This document shows, piece after piece, positions 58,738 to 64,000 of a DNA stretch of 64,000 nt. Below the pieces are notes generated by a model, which was given only the letters and a program-made list of their open reading frames with translations, was not told where the DNA came from and did no database searches. The stretch spans positions 96,001 to 160,000 of the forward strand of contig NZ_CP016538.2 of NCBI RefSeq assembly GCF_001687625.2, in the 5' to 3' direction. This DNA is from Planococcus maritimus (GTDB taxonomy: Bacteria > Bacillota > Bacilli > Bacillales_A > Planococcaceae). The position numbers and the translations under genes were made by a program. The number at the start of each line of letters is the position of its first letter. Position 1 is the stretch's first letter.

Positions 58738-59585
58738 GATATAGTTATGCGGCCAATACGCCTTTTGAAAAACGGGCGCTGACGGATGTCACGCTGCGCA
58801 TTCCGACGGGTTCTTATACAGCGATTATTGGACACACCGGTTCGGGGAAATCGACTGTGCTGCAGCATTTAAATGCGTTATTGCAGCCGACAGAAGGCAC
58901 TGTGCTGATTGGCGACCGGAAAATCGAAGCGGGCACGAAAGCGAAGAACTTGCGGGACGTGCGGAAAAAAGTCGGCATCGTTTTTCAGTTCCCGGAACAG
59001 CAGCTATTCGACGAAACGGTGTTGAAAGACATCATGTTCGGCCCGCTTAATTTCGGTGTGCCGGAAGAGGAAGCGCGCCGGCGGGCAATTGCATTGGTCG
59101 AACAGCTGGGGCTTCCGGAAGACGTGCTGGAGAAATCGCCGTTTGATTTATCCGGGGGGCAAATGCGGCGTGTCGCCATTGCAGGCGTGTTGGCGATGGA
59201 GCCGGACGTCCTAGTGCTGGATGAACCGACGGCAGGACTTGACCCACGCGGGCGACGGGAAATCATGGATTTGTTTTACCGTCTGCACAAAGACAAGGGA
59301 TTGACGACTGTGCTCGTCACCCACAGCATGGAAGACGCTGCGCGCTATGCAGACACCGTCGCGATCATGCACGGCGGTAAATGTGTTGCGACAGGCGGTG
59401 TGCGCGAGGTTTTCGCTAATGAAGAGCAGCTCGGCGATTACCGTTTGGAACCACCGCGCACCGTACGCATGCAGCGGGAGTTTGAAGAAAAAACCGGCAT
59501 AATACTCCATGAGCTGGCCTTGACCGAAGAGGCATTGGCATACGCCATTTCTCAGGCACTCCAGGAAGGGCGTGGGTTGAAATGA
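58713..59585 (+). CDS. ecfA2: ECF transporter ATPase EcfA2
   Basis: Second ATPase of the module. 290 aa. Walker A GHTGSGKST, Q-loop QFPEQQLF typical of EcfA2, signature LSGGQMRRVAIA, Walker B VLVLDEPTAGLD. ATG 58713 lies inside ecfA1 behind GGTGGAGG. Overlaps ecfT by ATGA. Confidence 0.96.
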   Translation: MDILLKQVGYSYAANTPFEKRALTDVTLRIPTGSYTAIIGHTGSGKSTVLQHLNALLQPTEGTVLIGDRKIEAGTKAKNLRDVRKKVGIVFQFPEQQLFDETVLKDIMFGPLNFGVPEEEARRRAIALVEQLGLPEDVLEKSPFDLSGGQMRRVAIAGVLAMEPDVLVLDEPTAGLDPRGRREIMDLFYRLHKDKGLTTVLVTHSMEDAARYADTVAIMHGGKCVATGGVREVFANEEQLGDYRLEPPRTVRMQREFEEKTGIILHELALTEEALAYAISQALQEGRGLK

Positions 59586-60379
59586 TGGAGAAAATGATTT
59601 TCGGCCGTTTTATCCCGGGCGATTCGCTTGTTCACCGCTTGGACCCAAGAGCCAAAATCCTATTTGTGTTTTTATTTATCGCAATCGTTTTTATCGCGAA
59701 TAATGCTATTACGTACGCGGTTTTGCTTGGATTTACTTTGCTTTCGGTGTTTTTATCGAAAATACGCCTGTATTTCTTGATTAACGGCTTGAAACCCGTA
59801 TTCATTTTAATGGCCTTTACGTTTTTCCTGCATTTATTCTTTACCCAAGGCGGCAATCTGCTCGTTAGTATTGGGTTTGTGGATATTTACGAGGAAGGGC
59901 TGCGGCAAGGGATTTTCATCTCGATCCGTTTCCTGGTGTTGGTGTTTATGACGAGCATCCTGACCTTGACGACTTCGCCGATTTCGATTACAGATGGCAT
60001 TGAAGTGTTGCTTGGGCCATTTAAGCGCGTCAAATTGCCGGTGCACGAATTGGCGTTAATGATGTCTATTTCACTTCGCTTCATTCCAACTTTGATGGAC
60101 GAAACCGGAAAAATTCTTAAAGCGCAAATGGCACGCGGCTCGGATATCGGTTCTGGTCCCATTAAAGAACGCATCAAAGCGGTCGTGCCACTATTAATCC
60201 CGTTGTTTGTCAGTGCTTTCAAACGGGCGGAAGATTTAGCGACCGCTATGGAAGTAAGAGGCTACCGCGGGGGAGAAGGACGCACACGCTACCGTCAGCT
60301 GAACTGGCGTTTGATAGACACACTGAGCCTGTTGCTGCTCGTCGGATTTGCCGGATTGCTTTGGTATTTCCGAAGTTAA
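59582..60379 (+). CDS. ecfT: ECF transporter transmembrane protein EcfT
   Basis: Membrane scaffold linking EcfA1/A2 to S components. 265 aa with about five to six hydrophobic helices and the two coupling motifs AQMARGSDIG and AMEVRGYRG (Ala-Arg-Gly type). Tandem ATGATG at 59582; the second ATG is equally possible. No S-component gene is in this window. Confidence 0.95.
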   Translation: MMEKMIFGRFIPGDSLVHRLDPRAKILFVFLFIAIVFIANNAITYAVLLGFTLLSVFLSKIRLYFLINGLKPVFILMAFTFFLHLFFTQGGNLLVSIGFVDIYEEGLRQGIFISIRFLVLVFMTSILTLTTSPISITDGIEVLLGPFKRVKLPVHELALMMSISLRFIPTLMDETGKILKAQMARGSDIGSGPIKERIKAVVPLLIPLFVSAFKRAEDLATAMEVRGYRGGEGRTRYRQLNWRLIDTLSLLLLVGFAGLLWYFRS

Positions 60380-60440
60380 CTAAAATGCGATGAGTTGTTG
60401 AGGCGCGAATGATGAAAGTTGCAGCAAAAGGAGAGACCTC

Positions 60441-61178
60441 ATGAAACGAATGAAAGCGACAATAGCGTATGACGGCAGCGGATTTGCGGGATACCAGATC
60501 CAATTGAAAACCCGCACCGTTCAATTGGAGCTCTTGCGCGCGTTAAAAGAATTGCATAAAGGTGAGCCGGTCGAAGTGGTAGCGAGTGGCCGGACGGATT
60601 CTGGGGTGCATGCCACGGGGCAAGTGATCCATTTCGATACGCCGTTTACCATGCCGAAAGACTCCTGGGTGCGTGCACTCAATGTCCGCTTGCCACAAGA
60701 CATCCAAGTCTATGATGTCGAGCAAGCAGATGCGGAATTTCATGCCCGTTACCATGCTAAAGGCAAGATTTACCGTTATAAATGGAATCGCAGCAAGCTC
60801 ATCAATCCGTTCAGCCGCAACCATCTTGTCCACGTGCCACAGGAAATCGATGTATCGCGTATGGAAAAAGCGGCAGTAGCTTTTATCGGCACGCATGATT
60901 TTTCCAGTTTTTGCGCCGCAAATACCAATGTGGTCGACAAAGTGAGAACGATCTGGCGAATCGATTTTGAAGAACATGGCGAGGAATTGCATATGGTCAT
61001 CGAAGGATCCGGTTTTCTCTATAATATGGTACGCATCATTGCCGGCACTTTATTGGAAGTGGGATTGAATAGAAGAGAGCCCGAAGAACTGGCCGCCATC
61101 ATCGCTGCTTGTGACCGCGACGCTGCAGGCAAAACCGCCGCAGCACACGGCTTGTACTTGGAAAAAGTGCATTACTGA
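60441..61178 (+). CDS. truA: tRNA pseudouridine(38-40) synthase TruA
   Basis: Makes pseudouridine at positions 38-40 of many tRNA anticodon arms. 245 aa; the catalytic Asp is in ASGRTDSGVHATGQ, and FLYNMVRIIAGTLLEVG is diagnostic. ATG 60441 follows AAAGGAGAG. Follows ecfT by 61 bases, as in other Bacilli. Confidence 0.97.
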   Translation: MKRMKATIAYDGSGFAGYQIQLKTRTVQLELLRALKELHKGEPVEVVASGRTDSGVHATGQVIHFDTPFTMPKDSWVRALNVRLPQDIQVYDVEQADAEFHARYHAKGKIYRYKWNRSKLINPFSRNHLVHVPQEIDVSRMEKAAVAFIGTHDFSSFCAANTNVVDKVRTIWRIDFEEHGEELHMVIEGSGFLYNMVRIIAGTLLEVGLNRREPEELAAIIAACDRDAAGKTAAAHGLYLEKVHY

Positions 61179-61216
61179 AGGTGAAGCAACTTTTCCTGGT
61201 GTTTTTCTAAATATCC

Positions 61217-61245
61217 TTGACTTAAAATGAAATCCGTTATATGAT
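61217..61245 (+). promoter_or_regulatory. Promoter of rplM-rpsI
   Basis: TTGACT (61217-61222), 17 bp and TATGAT (61240-61245). Confidence 0.82.
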
Positions 61246-61251
61246 GATGTA

Positions 61252-61395
61252 TGGTATTTTCATTACCCCCACGATATGCCCCGGAAGGTTATTTGTGTTA
61301 AGGGATAAGGAAAACACGGAACAACGGAACCAACATGGAACACTTGGAACTGAATTCTAAAAAAAATGAGACGATTCATTAGGAGGACAATATAC
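61252..61395 (+). promoter_or_regulatory. Leader of rplM-rpsI, probably L13-type
   Basis: About 140 nt of untranslated leader. L13 autoregulatory leaders are known at this position in Firmicutes. I infer the class from position only; I did not resolve its helices. Confidence 0.45.
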
Positions 61396-61833
61396 ATGCG
61401 TACAACATTCATGGCTAAAGGTCACGAAGTCGAGCGTAAATGGTTGGTTGTCGATGCAGAAGGGCAAACTCTTGGACGTTTGGCTTCTGAAGTCGCTTCA
61501 ATCTTGCGCGGGAAATACAAACCAACATTCACACCGAACGTCGACACTGGCGATCACGTCATCATCATCAATGCTGACAAAATCCACTTGACTGGTAAAA
61601 AACTTACCGACAAAATCTACTACCGCCACACGCAATACACAGGCGGACTTAAGCAGCGCACAGCACTTGAAATGCGCACGAAATACCCAACAAAAATGCT
61701 TGAACTAGCAATCAAAGGCATGCTTCCAAAGAACTCTTTGGGCCGCCAAACATTCAAGAAATTGCATGTATACGCTGGACCAGAGCACAACCACCAAGCA
61801 CAACAGCCTGAAGCTTACACGCTTCGCGGATAA
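61396..61833 (+). CDS. rplM: Ribosomal protein L13
   Basis: Early-assembly 50S protein. 145 aa; [16 protein letters not shown] start, [14 protein letters not shown] and [12 protein letters not shown] ending. ATG 61396 follows AGGAGGAC; an in-frame start at 61366 precedes that site and is rejected. rpsI follows after 29 bases. Confidence 0.98.
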   Translation: MRTTFMAKGHEVERKWLVVDAEGQTLGRLASEVASILRGKYKPTFTPNVDTGDHVIIINADKIHLTGKKLTDKIYYRHTQYTGGLKQRTALEMRTKYPTKMLELAIKGMLPKNSLGRQTFKKLHVYAGPEHNHQAQQPEAYTLRG

Positions 61834-61862
61834 TAATCAGTAAATAAGAGGAGGATACACCT

Positions 61863-62255
61863 TTGGCACAAGTTCAATATATCGGTACAGGTCGCCGTAA
61901 AAACTCAACAGCTCGCGTACGTTTGGTACCAGGAGATGGTACGATCACAATCAACAACCGTGACGTATCTGACTACGTTCCATACGAAACGCTTGAGCAA
62001 ATCATCAAACAACCACTAGTAACTACTGAAACTCTTGGTAGCTACGATGTATTGGTTAACGTAAAAGGCGGCGGGTTCACTGGACAAGCCGGCGCAATCC
62101 GTCACGGAATTGCACGCGCTCTACTTACAGTAGATCCAGAATTCCGCGGAGCACTTAAATCTGCAGGATTCCTAACACGTGACCCACGTATGAAAGAACG
62201 TAAAAAATACGGTCTTAAAGCGGCACGTCGCGCACCTCAGTTCTCAAAACGTTAA
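61863..62255 (+). CDS. rpsI: Ribosomal protein S9
   Basis: 30S head protein whose C-terminal tail touches the P-site tRNA. 130 aa; [15 protein letters not shown] and the basic tail ending [15 protein letters not shown] 61863 follows GAGGAGG, with no better start in frame. Terminator follows. Confidence 0.98.
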   Translation: MAQVQYIGTGRRKNSTARVRLVPGDGTITINNRDVSDYVPYETLEQIIKQPLVTTETLGSYDVLVNVKGGGFTGQAGAIRHGIARALLTVDPEFRGALKSAGFLTRDPRMKERKKYGLKAARRAPQFSKR

Positions 62256-62267
62256 TTTTCACTTTCA

Positions 62268-62305
62268 AAAGCACTTTCCGGTTTTCCGGAAGGTGCTTTT
62301 TTATT
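62268..62305 (+). terminator. Terminator after rpsI
   Basis: Fourteen-pair stem (62268-62281 with 62286-62299, one G-U), TTTT loop, T-run. Its 22-nt core (62273-62294) recurs exactly in the terminator at 63323. Confidence 0.95.
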
Positions 62306-62378
62306 GCCGTTTTTTACTGAGAAACTGAACGGTAGGCCCTTGCGTTATAATGATAAGAAAAATAGGCGGGTGTGCACA

Positions 62379-62723
62379 ATGGATGACTATATCCGGCTGA
62401 TAAACAAATCCGAAGACTATATCGAGAGAAATCTTAGCGAGAGAATTTCACTGGACGATTTGGCGCGCAATGCCAATTTATCCAAATACCACTTCCATCG
62501 CCTGTTCAGCAAGCATAACGAGGAAACCGTCAAACAGTTTATCACCAGAAACAAAATGGAGCGGTCTGGCATGCTTCTGATTGCCAGGGCCGACTTGACG
62601 ATCACTGAAATTGCCTTCCGCTATGGCTATAACGATGCCAGCACGTATAGCAAAGCATTTAAGAAGCAAATGGGAATGTCCCCGGCAGCATTCAGAACAG
62701 CAAGAAACGACAAGCCGTTTTAA
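62379..62723 (+). CDS. Short AraC-family transcriptional regulator
   Basis: Only the 114-aa DNA-binding domain: two helix-turn-helix units (ISLDDLARNANLSKYHFHRLF and the second with ITEIAFRYGYNDASTYSKAFKK). It lacks the effector-binding domain of full AraC proteins, like MarA or SoxS. ATG 62379 follows AGGCGGGTG, a weak site; a longer frame from 62304 overlaps the rpsI terminator. A TATAAT at 62346-62351 may serve as its -10. The GyrI-like gene directly downstream is probably its separated sensor half. Confidence 0.88.
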   Translation: MDDYIRLINKSEDYIERNLSERISLDDLARNANLSKYHFHRLFSKHNEETVKQFITRNKMERSGMLLIARADLTITEIAFRYGYNDASTYSKAFKKQMGMSPAAFRTARNDKPF

Positions 62724-62761
62724 GCGTTTTTCGCTACACTAAGGTCAAAGGAGATGATCGT

Positions 62762-63250
62762 ATGGAAAATCCCGTAATTACCGTGGAACAGTATGAAACG
62801 GAAGTCATCTACGTTCGCTTTAGAGGCTCCTATGTTGAGTTTAGAAAAAACAGCCGCAAGATGTTCAATGAACTTCTTCGCTACGCCGAGAAATACGCAT
62901 TGATAAAAGAGGACTTCACAAAAGTCATGACGATCTATCACGACAACCCATTTATCACGGACGCTGCCAAGTTGCGCACGAGCATCGCCATGACCGTGCC
63001 GCCAAATGCCACCTTAATAGAAGAAGGCAAGATTAGTTCAATGAAAATGGCAGGGAAGTATGCCATCTTGCACTATGAGCTAAGCCTGGGTGAATACGAA
63101 CAGGCATGGCAATATGCCTATTCAGACGAATTCCTCAAACAAGGCGGCTATACGCTTAGGGATGCAGTGCCGTTCGAGTTGTATGTGACCGAGCCGCCTA
63201 AAGGGTTCAAAGGAACAAGTAAGACCGACCTCTACATCCCCGTCGAATAA
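62762..63250 (+). CDS. GyrI-like small-molecule-binding protein
   Basis: 162 aa with the SOUL/GyrI-like (AraC effector-binding type) fold pattern: VEQYETEVIYVRFRGSY start, a central YHDNP segment, a conserved hydrophobic MKMAGKYAILHYEL strand, and the aromatic PFELYVTEPP ending with YIPVE. This domain binds hydrophobic or drug-like ligands and is often fused to an AraC DNA-binding domain (Rob type). Here it is a separate gene in another reading frame, 38 bases after the AraC gene. ATG 62762 follows AAAGGAG. Ligand unknown. Confidence 0.85.
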   Translation: MENPVITVEQYETEVIYVRFRGSYVEFRKNSRKMFNELLRYAEKYALIKEDFTKVMTIYHDNPFITDAAKLRTSIAMTVPPNATLIEEGKISSMKMAGKYAILHYELSLGEYEQAWQYAYSDEFLKQGGYTLRDAVPFELYVTEPPKGFKGTSKTDLYIPVE

Positions 63251-63322
63251 GTAATGAACCTCCCATAGAAAGCTAGGATTTGGATAAAACCTGTTTCCTA
63301 AGCAGTCTTTTGGTTGTTGAAC

Positions 63323-63356
63323 AGTACTTTCCGGTTTTCCGGAAGGTACTTTTTTA
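63323..63356 (+). terminator. Terminator after the GyrI-like gene
   Basis: Perfect 12-bp stem (63323-63334 with 63339-63350, apart from a G-U), TTTT loop, T-run. The 22-nt core matches the rpsI terminator, and flanking bases differ by paired changes. Confidence 0.95.
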
Positions 63357-63400
63357 TGTAGTGGCGAAAGCTTATAGCAAACCGAAAAGGAGTGGGTGAC

Positions 63401-63841
63401 ATGAACCGCATTAATTTAATTTGCCTCGGCGTACAGGACATGGAAAGATCCGTGAAGTTCTACCGAGATGAACTGGGATTTCAAACCGATGAAACGAGCG
63501 ATAATCCAGGTATTGTTTTCTTCAATAACTCCGGCACCAAATTGGAGTTATACCCTTTAGAAGAATTAGCGAAAGACATCGATGCCGAAAACCCGCCGGT
63601 AAAAAACGGATTTTCAGGCATTACTTTGGCGTATAACGCAAAATCACGAGATGAAGTAGACCAAGTCATGCAATTAGCCAAAAAAGCGGGAGCGAAAATC
63701 GTTAAAGAACCTGTCGATGTCTTTTGGGGAGGATACTCCGGTTATTTTCAAGACCCTGACGGCTACCACTGGGAAGTCGCATACGGGCCGGATTTCGAGT
63801 TCGATAGCCAGGATATGCTGGACTTGGGGCCGACGGAGTAA
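63401..63841 (+). CDS. VOC (glyoxalase/bleomycin-resistance) family protein
   Basis: A 146-aa vicinal-oxygen-chelate fold with two beta-alpha-beta-beta-beta modules: LGVQDMERSVKFYRDELGF and the C-terminal GYFQDPDGYHWEVAYGPD, whose Glu is a typical metal ligand. The first-module His of true glyoxalase I is not evident, so the reaction is unknown. ATG 63401 follows AAAGGAG; an in-frame GTG at 63392 lies in that site. Codon use is like its neighbours. Confidence 0.88.
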   Translation: MNRINLICLGVQDMERSVKFYRDELGFQTDETSDNPGIVFFNNSGTKLELYPLEELAKDIDAENPPVKNGFSGITLAYNAKSRDEVDQVMQLAKKAGAKIVKEPVDVFWGGYSGYFQDPDGYHWEVAYGPDFEFDSQDMLDLGPTE

Positions 63842-63888
63842 GTGCGACAAGGCGAAAAGCCGGAATGGATTTAAAAACGCTTTCACTA

Positions 63889-63897
63889 TGTTATACT
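63889..63897 (+). promoter_or_regulatory. Extended -10 promoter of the salA-like gene
   Basis: TGTTATACT (63889-63897) is a good extended -10; no convincing -35 is upstream. Confidence 0.5.
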
Positions 63898-63931
63898 GGG
63901 CTGTAGCAAAAGCGATAAGGAGTGTAGTGAA

Positions 63932-64000
63932 ATGTTAAGTGAAACACAAGTGCGAGAAGCGGTCGGAGCTTTAGAAGATCCGTTTTTACATAGAACCCTG
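63932..64000 (+). CDS. salA: Mrp/NBP35-type P-loop ATPase SalA (5' part)
   Basis: Only the first 23 residues are in the window. MLSETQVREAVGALEDPFLH matches the N-terminal MIP18-like segment of Bacillus SalA (Mrp family), an ATPase linked to Fe-S assembly and to regulation of scoC. ATG 63932 follows AAGGAGTG. Position after rpsI-side genes agrees with B. subtilis order. The rest lies beyond the window. Confidence 0.8.
   Translation, partial: MLSETQVREAVGALEDPFLHRTL

Overview
The window is a chromosomal core region of a Gram-positive bacterium in the order Bacillales. Gene order closely follows the Bacillus subtilis run from ctsR to rpsI and on to salA. The protein sequences and the moderate base composition suggest the family Planococcaceae (Planococcus or a close relative). 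That family assignment is inference from remembered sequences, not from a search. Every convincing gene is on the + strand. I see no insertion sequence, prophage, CRISPR array or tRNA gene.

Layout. 1-227: tail of an rRNA operon (spacer, 5S rRNA, terminator). 291-536: a small unknown gene. 618-5254: CtsR-controlled ctsR-mcsA-mcsB-clpC stress operon. 5273-9064: radA, a PIN/TRAM membrane protein, ispD and ispF. 9107-15350: gltX, then a cysteine T-box leader and cysE-cysS-mrnC-rlmB-yacP (rae1), then sigH. 15419-19045: rpmG-secE-nusG, rplK-rplA and rplJ-rplL with their leaders. 19101-31917: a methyltransferase, rpoB-rpoC, rpsL-rpsG-fusA-tuf. 32179-43014: branched-chain amino-acid block ilvE / T-box / ilvB-ilvH-ilvC-leuA-leuB-leuC-leuD, then an Na+/H+-antiporter-like carrier. 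43046-57576: the S10-spc-alpha ribosomal superoperon including secY, adk, infA and rpoA. 57591-62305: a structured leader, ecfA1-ecfA2-ecfT, truA, rplM-rpsI. 62379-64000: a short AraC regulator, a GyrI-like protein, a VOC protein and the start of salA/mrp.

Functionally this is the gene-expression core: ribosome and RNA polymerase synthesis, translation factors, Sec export, tRNA charging and protein quality control. It is joined to biosynthesis of isoprenoid precursors, cysteine and branched-chain amino acids. Regulation looks mostly like RNA attenuation. There are two T-boxes whose specifier codons fall at the same place (TGC for Cys, ATC probably for Ile), an L10-type leader with a terminator, a probable L1-binding hairpin, a terminator-like rpoB leader, and several unassigned structured leaders.

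Most worth a second look: (1) the 402-base gap between adk and infA, where map normally sits. It holds two tiny translatable ORFs whose ribosome-binding sites share a repeated CACCGGAG and can pair with CCGGTG inside the first ORF. (2) The leader at 57627-57743 before the ECF transporter genes, with crossing helices at a T-run. (3) A 13-bp inverted repeat centred on the rplJ promoter -10 box. (4) Gene-order departures: no disA after radA, no ybxF between rpoC and rpsL, no map after adk, and the ilv-leu block inserted between tuf and rpsJ.
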